Positions 1 through 8,856 are shown, numbered from the stretch's first letter. The stretch: 64,000 bases of DNA from Paracoccaceae bacterium (GCA_011389685.1 JAABTV010000001.1:80547-144546); one strand, 5' to 3'. Notes: generated from the sequence alone by a model not told the origin. A program made the numbers and translations.

Positions 1-37
1 TCCCTCTGGCTTGAAAGTTAACACGGCACGCGCCATG

Positions 38-52
38 TTAACGAAATGTTAA
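38..52. promoter_or_regulatory. CtrA-like TTAA-N7-TTAA site
   Basis: Two TTAA half-sites separated by exactly seven bases (38-41 and 49-52) match the TTAA-N7-TTAA(C) pattern known for the alphaproteobacterial cell-cycle regulator CtrA. The site overlaps the proposed start codon of the nuclease gene at 46, which would suit repression. The match could be accidental in a short AT-rich promoter. Confidence 0.25.
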
Positions 53-708
53 GACTTTTGACCACGCTGCTTCTGCTGCCCCTGGCAATCGCCGGATCGG
101 CCCTGGCCAACCCTTCGGGAGTGGTGCGGGTGATCGACGGTGACACGTTCCTTGTCGGCGATACCCGCGTGCGCCTGCACGGGATCGACGCGCCGGAAGC
201 CGCACAGACCTGCCGTACCGAACAGGGTGTCCGCTGGGCCTGCGGCGACTGGGCCAGCGACGAGGCCCGCAAGCGCTTCGAGGGCGGCTACGCGACCTGC
301 CGGGCGATCGACACCGTCCGCTATGGCCGCACCGTCGCGCGCTGTCATGTCGACGGTGTCGAGGTCGGGCAATCCCTCGTGCAGGACGGCGTCGCCTTCG
401 CCTACCGCAAATACGCGCGCCGCTACGTCGCTGCCGAAGATCGCGCACGCGCGCGCGCGGCCGGTCTCTGGGCCATGCAGGTGCAATCCCCCGCCCAATA
501 CCGCAAGACCCGTGCGGCCAGCCGTGCCGCCACATCGGACAAGAGCTGCGCCATCAAGGGCAATATCAGCTCCAGAGGCGAGAAAATCTATCATGTGCCC
601 GGGCAGAGGTATCATGCCCGCACCCGCATCTCGCCGGGCAAGGGCGAACGCTGGTTCTGTTCCGAGGCCGAGGCCCGCCGCGCCGGGTGGCGCAAATCGA
701 AGATCTGA
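46..708 (+). CDS. Secreted thermonuclease-family protein with C-terminal sunset-type domain
   Basis: This 220-residue protein begins with a signal peptide (about residues 1-21, ending in ALA). A staphylococcal-nuclease fold follows, with the DGDTF motif at 31-35 and RLHGIDAPE at 43-51, which hold the calcium and catalytic residues of the family. The RYGRTVARC segment supplies the second catalytic arginine region. The last 55 residues (about 166-220) contain two Cys and the GERWFCSEAEA pattern of a small domain often appended to secreted nucleases. The likely role is periplasmic or extracellular nucleic acid cleavage. No Shine-Dalgarno site is visible before ATG 46, so the start is inferred from the signal peptide. 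The gene stands alone. Confidence 0.85.
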   Translation: MLRLLTTLLLLPLAIAGSALANPSGVVRVIDGDTFLVGDTRVRLHGIDAPEAAQTCRTEQGVRWACGDWASDEARKRFEGGYATCRAIDTVRYGRTVARCHVDGVEVGQSLVQDGVAFAYRKYARRYVAAEDRARARAAGLWAMQVQSPAQYRKTRAASRAATSDKSCAIKGNISSRGEKIYHVPGQRYHARTRISPGKGERWFCSEAEARRAGWRKSKI

Positions 709-734
709 CCTGCGCGAATGACGCGCCGAAACGA

Positions 735-764
735 TTGCCGATCGGGCCCGCCGCCGCTTAGGCT
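735..764 (+). promoter_or_regulatory. Candidate sigma-70 promoter of amidohydrolase gene
   Basis: A TTGCCG hexamer (735-740) lies 18 bases before TAGGCT (759-764). The same TAGGCT -10-like hexamer recurs before other genes in this window (16937, 49104). A strong GAGGAGG ribosome site follows at 771. Confidence 0.35.
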
Positions 765-781
765 TCCCGCGAGGAGGCCCC

Positions 782-1789
782 ATGCGATTTCCCAAGGACC
801 TTAACGACTGGCACGCGCAGATCGACGAGCCGATCATCGACCCCGCGCGCGAGATCACCGACCCGCATCACCACCTCTGGCCCGAGCGGCTGGGCAGTTC
901 CTACGAGCTGGCCGATCTCCGGGCCGATACCGGCTCGGGGCACAACGTCACCAAGACCGTCTTCATCGAATGCGGCGCGGGCTATGACCGCGGCGATCCC
1001 GACCCCATGGCCCCCGTCGCCGAGAGCCATTACGTGCAAGCCATCGCCACCGAGGCCGCGAAATTCCCGCAAAAGGCACAGATCGCCGCCATCATCGCCC
1101 ATGCCGACCTGCGCCTTGCGCCCGACACGCTCAACGCCGTGCTCGACGCGCATCACGCGGCCAGCCCGCTTTTCCGCGGCATCCGCCATGCCGGCGCCTG
1201 GGACGAGGAGCGCGAGACATTCATGTTCAAGGGCCAGGCCGTGCCGCTGCTCTATCTCGATGCCGATTTCCAGCGCGGTGTCGCGACCCTGGGCGAACGC
1301 GGCCTGACCTTTGACAGTTGGCATTTTCACCCGCAGAATGGCGAGTTCCTCGCGCTGGCCCGCGCCTGCCCGAAGACCACGATCATCCTCAACCATTTCG
1401 GCACGCCGATCGGCACGCATCGCTTTGCCGGCCGGCGCGAGGCGCGCTTTGCCGACTGGCAGCGCGAGATGCAGGAGATCGCCCAGTGCCCCAACGTGGT
1501 CGCGAAACTGGGCGGGCTTGCCATGCCGGTCAACGGCTTTGGCTGGGACGGGCGCGCGACGCCGCCCACATCGGACGAGATCGCCGCGGCGCAGGCGCAT
1601 TACTATCACCACATGATCGACATCTTCGGCCCCGAACGTTGCATGTTCGAAAGCAATTTCCCGGTCGACAAGCTCTCGGTCGGCTACGTGACCTACTGGA
1701 ACGCGATGAAGAAACTCGCCGCGCTCTATGATGGCGCGGCGCAGAACGCGCTTTTCAAGGACACCGCCGACCGGGTCTATGCGCTGTGA
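782..1789 (+). CDS. Amidohydrolase family protein (TIM-barrel, COG3618 type)
   Basis: The 335-residue protein carries the metal-binding TDPHHHLWP motif at residues 26-34 and further conserved segments (an FIECG strand, HFG in the middle, MFESNFPVDK near the end). These match the amidohydrolase-2 family that includes lactonases and 2-pyrone-4,6-dicarboxylate hydrolase. ATG 782 follows a strong GAGGAGG ribosome site. The substrate cannot be read from the sequence. It is followed by a YdcH-like gene with its own ribosome site, and no pathway partners lie nearby. The family call is secure; the reaction is unknown. Confidence 0.85.
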   Translation: MRFPKDLNDWHAQIDEPIIDPAREITDPHHHLWPERLGSSYELADLRADTGSGHNVTKTVFIECGAGYDRGDPDPMAPVAESHYVQAIATEAAKFPQKAQIAAIIAHADLRLAPDTLNAVLDAHHAASPLFRGIRHAGAWDEERETFMFKGQAVPLLYLDADFQRGVATLGERGLTFDSWHFHPQNGEFLALARACPKTTIILNHFGTPIGTHRFAGRREARFADWQREMQEIAQCPNVVAKLGGLAMPVNGFGWDGRATPPTSDEIAAAQAHYYHHMIDIFGPERCMFESNFPVDKLSVGYVTYWNAMKKLAALYDGAAQNALFKDTADRVYAL

Positions 1790-1901
1790 CCGGCCCGGCG
1801 GGTGGGAAAAACCGCCGCGCTTGATCCGTGTCAAAGCGGGGCGGCGGGCCGGGGCCATAGACTGCCCTGACCAAAGCATGACACCAGAGGAGAAAACGCG
1901 C

Positions 1902-2141
1902 ATGTCCCACACCCCGCACGAGTTGCACGAGGAATTTCCCGAACACGCCGAGAAACTGACCGAACTGAAAACCACCGACGCGCATTTCGCGCGGCTCGCC
2001 GATGAATATCACGAGATCAACCGCGCCGTGCACCGCGCCGAAACCAATGTCGAGCCGATGGACGATCTGGCCGAAACCGAAATGCGCAAGAAGCGCGCCC
2101 ATCTCAAGGACGAGATCTACGCGATGCTCACCAAGGTCTGA
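1902..2141 (+). CDS. YdcH/DUF465 family small protein
   Basis: This 79-residue, highly charged and mostly helical protein contains the LKTTDAHFARLADEYHEINRAVHR segment and the MRKKRAHLKDEIYAML end that define the YdcH (DUF465) family. The family function is unknown; members are short coiled-coil proteins found widely in Alphaproteobacteria. ATG 1902 is chosen because a CCAGAGGAG ribosome site lies just before it. A longer upstream extension in the same frame has no ribosome site. A palindromic dispersed repeat lies downstream. Confidence 0.85.
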   Translation: MSHTPHELHEEFPEHAEKLTELKTTDAHFARLADEYHEINRAVHRAETNVEPMDDLAETEMRKKRAHLKDEIYAMLTKV

Positions 2142-2250
2142 TCGCGTGGCGCGGGGGCATCGCGTAGACCGTTCGATGCGGTGTGCCCGACCAAAAAATG
2201 TTGCGCCGAATGGCATTCGGCCGACGCCCAACGAAAGGGCGGCGCCCGAC

Positions 2251-2302
2251 CCGGGGTGGGTGCGAAGCGCCCGCCCATGGGGCGGGGCGGGCGCTGCCCG
2301 GG
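2251..2302 (-). repeat. Dispersed palindromic repeat, copy 1
   Basis: The reverse complement of this stretch shares 39 consecutive identical bases with 45153-45191. Its core is a perfect 10-bp stem (GCGCCCGCCC / GGGCGGGCGC) around an eight-base loop. It sits in the 283-bp gap between the YdcH gene and the convergent pccR gene. A second hairpin (GGGCTG-CCAG-CAGCCC) follows at 2300-2315. Confidence 0.75.
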
Positions 2303-2424
2303 CTGCCAGCAGCCCGTGCGGGGTGAGTTCGATCGAGTGCAACGCGCCCTAGATAGCATCCGGCGTTGATGAAAGGGCATGTGTCCGCCCGAGGGCGGGG
2401 GAGTTTGATCAATCGTTGCGCCCT

Positions 2425-3822
2425 TCACCCCACCTCGTAGGGCAGAACCCCGCGCCGGTCCGTGTCGATGTTCAGCCGCCGTTCCAGCGGCGGCACCGCG
2501 CGTTGATGGCAGTTGACCCGCTCGCAGATGCGACAGGAAATGCCGATCGGCTCGAAATTCTGCTTGTCCCCCACGTCGAGCCCGTCGCCATAGACTAGGC
2601 GCCCGGCATGGGCCACCTCGCAGCCCAACGCGATGGCAAACCGCCGCACCGGCGCGCCGAAATGGCCGCCCGGCTTGCTCACGTCGCGCGCAATCGAGAG
2701 ATAGCGCACCCCGTCCGGCGTCTCGGCCAGTTGCCGCAGGAACCGCCCCGGCGTCTCGAAGGCGCGATGCACGTTCCACAACGGGCAGGCCCCGCCGAAC
2801 CGCGCGAATTGCAGCCGCGTGGCGCTGTGGCGCTTGGTGATCGTGCCGGCCTGATCGACCCGCACGAAGAAGAACGGGATGCCCTTGGCGCCCGGCCGTT
2901 GCAGCGTCGAAAGCCGATGCGCCACCTGCTCGATCGAGGCGCCGAAAAGCTGTGCGAGCCGCTCCAGGTCGTGCCGCGTCTCGCGCGCCGCGGCGAGGAA
3001 CGCGCCATAGGGCATCAGTGCCGCGCCCGCGAAATAATTGGCCAGCCCGATCTTGGCGATGGCGCGCGCCTCGTGTGACTGGAACCGCGCGAGATCAAGC
3101 ATCGCTTCGAGCAGTTGATCCTGCCGGAGCAGCGCCACCTGCAACAAAAGCTGGAAGGTCCGTGTCTCGGGTGCGACCCGCGCCGAAAGCGTCAGAACCC
3201 GCGCCTCGGGGTCGAAGCGGCGCAGGATCTCGGTGTCGCCCTCCTGCACGGTGATGCCCTCGCCGCGCAGCGTCTGCACCGAGTGGGCGGCGATGCCCCC
3301 GGTCCCCGCGCCTTGGGCGAAATGCTCGGCGGCGCGATCCACCGCGTCGATGTAATTGTCGCAATAGTGAAAGAAGTCGCGCACCTCGTCCCACGGGCTG
3401 GGCTGCATCCGCGCATCTTCGCGCCCCAGCGCCTCGTCGAGGCTGGCCAGCCGCTCATGGGTTTCGCGATAGGCCCGGTGCAACGCCAGAAACGCCCGCG
3501 CCAGCCCCGGCGCGTTCGAGGCCGTCAGCCGCAGATCGGCCAGCGGCGGCGGATCGTCGGCAAAGACCGGATCGGCCATCGCCTCGCGCATGTCCGAGAC
3601 CAGCCGCTCGCTGTCGCCCGAGGCCAGTTCGGTCACGTCAAAACCGAATTCCTGCGCCAGCGCCAGGACCACCGTGGTGCTGACCGGGCGCTTGTTGTTT
3701 TCCATCTGGTTGAGATAGGGCAGGGACACGCCCAGCTTGGCGGCGAAATCCTTCTGGGTGAGGCCGAGACGGCGGCGGGTCTCGCGCAGCTTGGCACCGG
3801 CATAGATTCGGGGATTGGCCAT
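2425..3822 (-). CDS. pccR: Short-chain fatty acyl-CoA regulator, PccR/ScfR family
   Basis: The 465-residue regulator has an N-terminal XRE helix-turn-helix (about 8-62), a central IrrE-like/DUF2083 region and a C-terminal Cys-rich segment (CRICERVNC) typical of the ScfR family (RamB, MccR, PccR). In Rhodobacter sphaeroides, PccR controls the propionyl-CoA carboxylase gene pccB in response to propionyl-CoA, and its reported target contains TTTGCAAA motifs. Such motifs occur here in front of this gene and of pccB. ATG 3822 follows an AAAGG ribosome site. The exporter gene between this regulator and pccB is transcribed in the same direction as the regulator. The assignment as PccR rests on family, motif and location. 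Confidence 0.85.
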   Translation of the reverse strand: MANPRIYAGAKLRETRRRLGLTQKDFAAKLGVSLPYLNQMENNKRPVSTTVVLALAQEFGFDVTELASGDSERLVSDMREAMADPVFADDPPPLADLRLTASNAPGLARAFLALHRAYRETHERLASLDEALGREDARMQPSPWDEVRDFFHYCDNYIDAVDRAAEHFAQGAGTGGIAAHSVQTLRGEGITVQEGDTEILRRFDPEARVLTLSARVAPETRTFQLLLQVALLRQDQLLEAMLDLARFQSHEARAIAKIGLANYFAGAALMPYGAFLAAARETRHDLERLAQLFGASIEQVAHRLSTLQRPGAKGIPFFFVRVDQAGTITKRHSATRLQFARFGGACPLWNVHRAFETPGRFLRQLAETPDGVRYLSIARDVSKPGGHFGAPVRRFAIALGCEVAHAGRLVYGDGLDVGDKQNFEPIGISCRICERVNCHQRAVPPLERRLNIDTDRRGVLPYEVG

Positions 3823-3848
3823 CGGGCACCTTTCGGGGCTTGTAAATC

Positions 3849-3886
3849 TGCAAATGTCCTATTGCAAATTGCACAGCTTGCAAAGT
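3849..3886. promoter_or_regulatory. Candidate PccR autoregulatory boxes
   Basis: Three TGCAA-containing half-sites lie upstream of pccR: TGCAAAT (3849-3855), TTGCAAATTGC (3862-3872) and CTTGCAAAGT (3877-3886). They resemble the TTTGCAAA element of ScfR regulators, but the spacing differs from the reported TTTGCAAA-N4-TTTGCAAA arrangement. Confidence 0.5.
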
Positions 3887-3934
3887 CACCGCGCGACGCA
3901 TTCACGATTGGCGTTTTCGGCACCGGGCCACGTG

Positions 3935-3990
3935 CCCGGCAGCCGGGCGGCAGCCGGATGTCAGCCGGGAGTCACTCCCCGGGGATTCGC
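3935..3990 (+). repeat. 11-bp tandem repeat element (GGCAGCCGGRY), copy 1
   Basis: An 11-bp unit, GGCAGCCGG plus two variable bases, is repeated three times in tandem and ends in a GTCACTCCCC-like tail followed by GGGGATTCGC. Related elements lie at 33554-33605 and, inverted, at 42496-42548, each in a gap between genes. Confidence 0.7.
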
Positions 3991-4005
3991 CGCTTTCGGC
4001 AAAGG

Positions 4006-5268
4006 TTAAGGCCCGTCGAGCCCCGCCGCGCCCAGCCGCGCCGCGCGGCGGATCACGTAGAGGATCGCCAGCACGCCGCCCGCCGATGACAGCGTCTGGA
4101 TGAGCACCAGCGGCGTCGCGCTCTGCCCGCCTTCGAGCGCCCATCCGGCCAGCGCCGAAAGCCCCGCGCCGCCGGCTAGCATCATCGCGCCACCCAGCCC
4201 CGAGGCGGTTCCCGCCAGATGCGGGCGCACCGACAGCGTGCCCGACACCGCGTTGGGGATCGACATACCATTGCCGAACCCCACCGGCACCATCAGCGCG
4301 AAGAAGCTCACGAGGGTTTGCAGACCCAGCAGCGACAGCGTCAGCGACGTGCCCGCGGCCGTCAGCAGGATCACCATTCCGATCAGCACCATCCGGTCGC
4401 CGCCAAGCCGCGCCGAGTAGCGCCCGGCGGCGAAATTGCCAAAGAAATAGCCTAGCGCAGGTGCTGCGAAATAGACGCCAAGCTCTTGTGGTTTCAACAG
4501 GAAAACATCCGTGGCCACGAAGGGCGCGCCGCCGAGGAACGAAAAGAACGTCCCCGCCGAACAGGTCGCCGCCATGCTGTAACCCCAGAACCGCGGGCTG
4601 CGCAGCAGTTCGGGCATCTCGCGATATTGCTGGATCAGCGTGATCTCGCTTTTGCGCGCCGTCTCGCCCAGATCGGCCCAGGCCACCACCAGCCCGACCA
4701 CCCCGGCCCCAAACAGGATCCAGAAATTCGCCTGCCAGCCGAAATGCTGCTCGGCGAGGCCGCCCACCGCCGGGCCGAACATCGGCACCACCGCCATGCC
4801 CATCGTGACATAGGCGATCCGCGCGCCGGCCTTGTCCCCCGGCGTGATGTCGCGCACCACCGCGCGGCTCAGCACCATGGCCACCGCGATGCTGGCCTGC
4901 AACATCCGGAAACTCAGGAAAACCAGAGCGTTGGGCGCGAATATGCAGCCCAGCGAGGCCAGGCAATAGACCACCAGCGAGCCGATGATCACCCGCCGCC
5001 GTCCGAACCTGTCCGAGATCGGCCCGACCACGAGCTGAAGGATCGCGTTGACCAGCAGGAAAAGCCCGACCGAAAGCCCCATCACCCCCGGGGTCACGCC
5101 GAAATGCGCCGCCATGCCGGGCAGCGAGGGCAGGAACAGGTTCATCGCCAGCGCCGCGATCCCGGTCAGCCCGATCAGGGTTCCAAGATGCGGTGGGCTG
5201 TGCTTGTCGAGAAAACGGGCAGGGGCGTGCGCTTGCATAAGGAGATCTTTAACCGGATTGTGCAACAT
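4006..5268 (-). CDS. MFS efflux transporter, Bcr/CflA family
   Basis: The 420-residue integral membrane protein has about twelve hydrophobic segments and the MFS motif A (DRFGRRRVIIGS) after the second helix, as in Bcr/CflA drug exporters. It should export a small molecule using the proton gradient; the substrate is unknown. Start choice is uncertain: codon 1 at 5268 and an internal Met at 5238 are both plausible, and neither has a clear ribosome site. It lies between the PccR-like regulator and pccB. Confidence 0.85.
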   Translation of the reverse strand: MLHNPVKDLLMQAHAPARFLDKHSPPHLGTLIGLTGIAALAMNLFLPSLPGMAAHFGVTPGVMGLSVGLFLLVNAILQLVVGPISDRFGRRRVIIGSLVVYCLASLGCIFAPNALVFLSFRMLQASIAVAMVLSRAVVRDITPGDKAGARIAYVTMGMAVVPMFGPAVGGLAEQHFGWQANFWILFGAGVVGLVVAWADLGETARKSEITLIQQYREMPELLRSPRFWGYSMAATCSAGTFFSFLGGAPFVATDVFLLKPQELGVYFAAPALGYFFGNFAAGRYSARLGGDRMVLIGMVILLTAAGTSLTLSLLGLQTLVSFFALMVPVGFGNGMSIPNAVSGTLSVRPHLAGTASGLGGAMMLAGGAGLSALAGWALEGGQSATPLVLIQTLSSAGGVLAILYVIRRAARLGAAGLDGP

Positions 5269-5386
5269 GTCGGGCGCGCTGCTTCACAGGTTAAATAGGC
5301 CCGACCACGCCACTTGACCAGCTTCCGGCACGGAAGGCCAGAGATGCGGCGCCGGTTTTTGATCTGCCGTCGCGGCATTCGCGACT

Positions 5387-5430
5387 TTGCATTTCGCAAT
5401 TTTTGAATTTGCTTAACTTTGCAAATTTGC
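5387..5430. promoter_or_regulatory. Candidate PccR operator at the pccB promoter
   Basis: A complete TTTGCAAA palindrome at 5418-5425 is preceded by AAC, giving AACTTTGCAAA, the core also recognised by the homologous RamB. Further TTTGC half-sites occur at 5387, 5408 and 5426. The region is strikingly AT-rich compared with its surroundings and ends about 65 bp before the pccB start codon. Confidence 0.65.
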
Positions 5431-5495
5431 CGAATTTCCCTTTTGCCACTGGCGCCGCCCCGATATGCTGCGCCAAATTCGCAAAGGGGACTTCC

Positions 5496-7028
5496 ATGAA
5501 AGACATCCTTCAAGAGCTCGACAACCGCCGCGCCATCGCCCGCCAGGGCGGCGGCGAAAAACGCATCGAGGCGCAGCACGCCAAGGGCAAGCTGGTCGCC
5601 CGCGAACGCATCGAGATCTTGCTCGACGAGGACAGTTTCGAAGAGTTCGACATGTTCAAGGCGCATCGCTGCACCGATTTCGGGATGGAGGCACAGCGGC
5701 CCTATGGCGACGGCGTCGTGACCGGATGGGGCACGATCAACGGGCGGCAGGTCTATGTTTTCTCACAGGATTTCACCGTCTTTGGCGGCTCGCTTTCGGA
5801 AACCCACGCCGAGAAGATCTGCAAGATCATGGACATGGCGATGCAGAACGGCGCGCCGGTAATCGGGCTCAACGACTCGGGCGGCGCGCGCATCCAGGAA
5901 GGTGTCGCCAGCCTCGCCGGCTATGCCGAGGTGTTCCAGCGCAACATCATGGCGAGCGGCGTGGTGCCGCAGATTTCGGTGATCATGGGCCCCTGCGCGG
6001 GCGGCGCGGTCTATTCCCCGGCGATGACCGACTTCATCTTCATGGTCAAGGATTCGTCCTACATGTTCGTCACCGGCCCCGACGTGGTGAAGACCGTGAC
6101 CAACGAGGTCGTGACCGCCGAGGAACTGGGCGGTGCGGCGACCCATACCCGCAAGTCATCGGTCGCCGACGGCGCCTTTGAAAACGATGTCGAGGCGCTG
6201 GCCGAGGTCCGCCGTCTCGTGGATTTCCTGCCGCTCAACAACCGCGACAAGGCCCCGGTGCGCCCGTTCTTCGACTCGCCCGACCGCATCGAGGAAAGTC
6301 TCGACACGCTGATCCCCGAGAACCCCAACACGCCCTATGACATGAAGGAGTTGATCCACAAGGTCGGGGACGAGGGCGATTTCTACGAGATCCAGGAGGA
6401 GTTCGCCCGCAACATCATCACCGGGTTCATCCGGCTCGAAGGGCGCACCGTGGGGGTCGTGGCCAACCAGCCGATGGTGCTGGCCGGATGCCTCGACATC
6501 GACAGCTCGCGCAAGGCCGCGCGCTTTGTCAGGTTCTGCGATGCCTTCGAAATTCCGATCCTCACCTTTGTCGACGTGCCCGGTTTCCTGCCCGGCACGG
6601 GGCAGGAATTCGGCGGTGTGATCAAGCACGGGGCCAAGCTGCTTTTTGCCTATGGCGAGGCGACGGTGCCCAAGGTCACGGTGATCACCCGCAAGGCCTA
6701 TGGCGGGGCTTATGACGTGATGGCCTCGAAACACCTGCGCGGCGATTTCAACTATGCCTGGCCCACCGCCGAGATCGCGGTGATGGGCGCCAAGGGCGCG
6801 ACCGAGATCATCCACCGTGCCGATCTGGGCAATGCCGAAAAGATCGCACAGCACACCAAGGATTATGAAGAACGCTTCGCCAATCCGTTTGTCGCCGCCG
6901 AACGCGGCTTCATTGACGAGGTGATCCAGCCCCATTCGACCCGCAAGCGCGTGGCCCGCGCCTTTGCCGCCCTGCGCAACAAGAAACTCCAGAACCCATG
7001 GAAAAAGCACGACAATATCCCGCTTTGA
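5496..7028 (+). CDS. pccB: Propionyl-CoA carboxylase, beta (carboxyltransferase) subunit
   Basis: The protein moves the carboxyl group from biotin to propionyl-CoA, making methylmalonyl-CoA. At 510 residues it has the usual length for PccB and contains both halves of the acyl-CoA carboxyltransferase fold: [13 protein letters not shown] in the N-terminal half, and [10 protein letters not shown] with a [10 protein letters not shown] segment in the C-terminal half. ATG 5496 follows an AAAGGGGA ribosome site; a longer frame from 5403 runs into the AT-rich operator and is rejected. The biotin-carrying alpha subunit is 2 kb downstream, separated by four small genes. Upstream TTTGCAAA motifs suggest induction by propionate through PccR. 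Confidence 0.96.
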   Translation: MKDILQELDNRRAIARQGGGEKRIEAQHAKGKLVARERIEILLDEDSFEEFDMFKAHRCTDFGMEAQRPYGDGVVTGWGTINGRQVYVFSQDFTVFGGSLSETHAEKICKIMDMAMQNGAPVIGLNDSGGARIQEGVASLAGYAEVFQRNIMASGVVPQISVIMGPCAGGAVYSPAMTDFIFMVKDSSYMFVTGPDVVKTVTNEVVTAEELGGAATHTRKSSVADGAFENDVEALAEVRRLVDFLPLNNRDKAPVRPFFDSPDRIEESLDTLIPENPNTPYDMKELIHKVGDEGDFYEIQEEFARNIITGFIRLEGRTVGVVANQPMVLAGCLDIDSSRKAARFVRFCDAFEIPILTFVDVPGFLPGTGQEFGGVIKHGAKLLFAYGEATVPKVTVITRKAYGGAYDVMASKHLRGDFNYAWPTAEIAVMGAKGATEIIHRADLGNAEKIAQHTKDYEERFANPFVAAERGFIDEVIQPHSTRKRVARAFAALRNKKLQNPWKKHDNIPL

Positions 7029-7036
7029 GGTCCGTC

Positions 7037-7516
7037 ATGCCATCGCCTTTCCGACCAGTCCGCAGCGCCGACCGCGCGTCCGGTGCCTTTGGCGCCGGCC
7101 TGCGCCTTCGATGGTGCCTGGCGGGGCTGGCAATGGTTACGGCCGGTGCTGTGGCGGCGGGCAATCCCGGGCAGATGCCGGTGCCGCCCTTGCCCTCGGG
7201 GCTCGATGCCACGTTGCAAGAGATGTTTCTCGACGTCAAACCCGACGGTATGCTGACCTATGCGCGGTTTCGCTTTGTCGCGCCAAGAATCGCCGGGGCC
7301 GATGCGCCGGATTTCGCGGCGCGGCTCGCCGATATGGAATTCCTGTGCGCCACCTATGCCATGCCCCATGTCGCGGCGACGCCCGAACCGGTCGACCGGA
7401 TCGTGATCTCACTGGCCGACCGCGCGGTGCCGTTCGGCCAGCCCGATCCCGACGCGATCCAGTATTTCGAGGTGTTCTCGACCCGGGACGGTGCCTGCAT
7501 CTGGGAGGAGTTTTGA
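7037..7516 (+). CDS. Conserved secreted/membrane-anchored protein of the pcc region (DUF6497-like)
   Basis: The 159-residue product has a basic N-terminus followed by a hydrophobic segment (about residues 28-43) that could be a signal peptide or anchor, then a globular domain with two Cys (in FLCATYAMP and the C-terminal GACIWEEF). I recognise it, from memory only, as a Rhodobacteraceae family near pccB catalogued as DUF6497. The ATG lies eight bases after the pccB stop, and the overlapping GAGG acts as ribosome site, so it is probably co-transcribed with pccB. No function is known. Confidence 0.7.
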   Translation: MPSPFRPVRSADRASGAFGAGLRLRWCLAGLAMVTAGAVAAGNPGQMPVPPLPSGLDATLQEMFLDVKPDGMLTYARFRFVAPRIAGADAPDFAARLADMEFLCATYAMPHVAATPEPVDRIVISLADRAVPFGQPDPDAIQYFEVFSTRDGACIWEEF

Positions 7517-7730
7517 TGCAGCCACAATATCTTGCGGCTCAAAGCTCAGACAGAGCGGCGATTGATGCTTTCGAGTCACAACCTCCGAGGATCGCTGTGG
7601 ATAAGTTTCCTTCGCCGCGGCTTTACTGTATCATGACCGGGGGTTTCCTCCGGGCGGCCCTTACCTCGTACGAGGGGCAGGCGTGGCAAGAATGCCCCGA
7701 TCTGTCCAAAAAAAGTGACAGGAGAAGCAG

Positions 7731-7871
7731 ATGTCGAAAGCCATCAAGAGCATTCTTGCTGTGGGATTGTTCGCCCTCGTGGCGGCCTGTGCCCAGCAGG
7801 AAGAAGAATATGTCGTCATGGAGCCCGAGCCCATCTCGGTCGAGCCGACATACACCGGTAAATACAAGTAA
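7731..7871 (+). CDS. Small lipoprotein (46 residues)
   Basis: The reading frame encodes a lipoprotein signal: MSKAIKSILAVGLF, then the lipobox LVAAC with the modified Cys at residue 20. After cleavage only about 27 residues remain, acidic and proline-rich (QQEEEYVVMEPEP), ending in TGKYK. A GGAGAAG ribosome site lies just before ATG 7731. A GC-rich hairpin follows the stop codon. Tiny lipoproteins of this kind are frequent in this family; the role is unknown. Confidence 0.75.
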   Translation: MSKAIKSILAVGLFALVAACAQQEEEYVVMEPEPISVEPTYTGKYK

Positions 7872-7880
7872 CCGGACCTC

Positions 7881-7909
7881 GGGGCGGGCCGTGGTGCCCG
7901 TCCCGCTTT
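7881..7909 (+). terminator. Candidate terminator after the 46-residue lipoprotein gene
   Basis: A nine-base stem (GGGGCGGGC with GCCCGTCCC, one G-T pair) around a six-base loop is followed by GCTTT. The T tract is short, so termination may be partial. Confidence 0.4.
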
Positions 7910-7952
7910 GCCACAATGCCAGCCGGCGCCGCACCCTGTTTCGAGGTGACGC

Positions 7953-8309
7953 ATGCTGAAACATCGTGGCTTTCCCGGGCGTTTGCCCGGCACCGATTTC
8001 CAGTTCATCATCCGGCGGGCCAATCCGCGCGGTGTCACGCCGATCGTCGCGCGTGATCGCTATCGCGACCGCAGACCCGCTGACCGTCGCGCCGACGAGG
8101 GGTTTCTTGCCGCGCTCTGGGAGCATTTCGGCGATGCGCCGTTCGAGCGGGGCAATCTCGATGCCGGTCGGATTTCGTGGCTGTTCGGGCGCGAGGTGAT
8201 TCCCGCCGAAGACCCGTTCGACCCGGCGAGCTATGACGCGCTCTTGCGCGTCGATGTCGAGACCGCGCGCCGATCCTTTCCCGAGGTTTTCGGGGGCGAA
8301 TCGGCATGA
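7953..8309 (+). CDS. Hypothetical conserved protein (118 residues)
   Basis: The protein is Arg-rich in its first 50 residues and acidic afterwards, with no signal peptide or membrane segment. I do not recognise the family. A GAGGTGAC ribosome site precedes ATG 7953, and codon use matches the neighbouring genes, so it is likely a real gene. It lies between pccB and pccA but after a candidate terminator. Confidence 0.6.
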   Translation: MLKHRGFPGRLPGTDFQFIIRRANPRGVTPIVARDRYRDRRPADRRADEGFLAALWEHFGDAPFERGNLDAGRISWLFGREVIPAEDPFDPASYDALLRVDVETARRSFPEVFGGESA

Positions 8310-8646
8310 TCTTGCTCAACCTATCCGCGTTTAGGCAGAGATCGGCTCATTTCAGGGCGCGGAAAACGGCGCGCTTGGCAGGGCGTAGGAGATGCCCCAC
8401 CCTCGGAAATGTAGTGGCGGTCCACAAGCGGGCCGAGACACATTGTCTGAACCGTTACCCTTCCCCTCTGGGGCGGATTGGCTATCCCCAAGGCCATCCG
8501 CCCCATTTTTCCTTTTGCGCAACAGGGATTTGCCGGCTTGGGCGAGAACTCGCCGCAACCGTGTTGCGGCTCGCAGACCGGTTCCCCGGGCGGCATGGTT
8601 GCGCCAGGATCGGTGCCACAAGAGAAACAACCGGAAGAGGCAAAAC
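8310..8646. other. 337-bp gap without a gene: terminator and hairpin
   Basis: No convincing reading frame is present. The gap holds a strong terminator at 8470-8515 and a perfect eight-base inverted repeat GCCGCAAC-CGT-GTTGCGGC (8552-8570), whose flanks extend the pairing. The latter is about 75 bp before the next start codon and may lie in its untranslated leader. Confidence 0.6.
8470..8515 (+). terminator. Rho-independent terminator
   Basis: GGGGCGGAT pairs with ATCCGCCCC (a second GGC/GCC pair extends the stem) and is followed immediately by ATTTTTCCTTTT. It would end transcription coming from the 118-residue gene. Confidence 0.75.
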
Positions 8647-8856
8647 ATGCGAAGCACAGTCACGATCCGCGCCCTTGTCCTTGCATCCTTCGGGCTGCTT
8701 GCGGCCTGCGGCGATACGGCGGTCGAACAGGCGCTCATGGGGGGCGGGGCCGGTGCGGCGACGGCCATCGTTCTCAACGGCAGCGTGGGCACCGGCGTGG
8801 CCGTCGGCGCCGCGGCCAATGTCGCCTATTGCCAGAGATACCCGACGCGCTGCTGA
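8647..8856 (+). CDS. Small glycine-rich lipoprotein (69 residues)
   Basis: The product has a lipoprotein signal with lipobox LLAAC (Cys at residue 21) and a short mature part rich in Gly and Ala (MGGGAGAATAIV, VGTGVAVGAAANVAY), reminiscent of glycine-zipper outer-membrane lipoproteins. Two Cys near the end could form a disulfide. ATG 8647 follows a GGAAGAGG ribosome site. A strong terminator follows, so it is its own transcription unit just before pccA. Function unknown. Confidence 0.75.
   Translation: MRSTVTIRALVLASFGLLAACGDTAVEQALMGGGAGAATAIVLNGSVGTGVAVGAAANVAYCQRYPTRC

Noticed and set aside
2181..2369. 62-codon frame over the palindromic repeat
   Set aside because: Its composition is that of the repeat and it has no ribosome site.
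5403..5495. N-terminal extension of pccB
   Set aside because: The extension covers the AT-rich TTTGCAAA operator region, and a good ribosome site precedes ATG 5496, which gives the normal family length.
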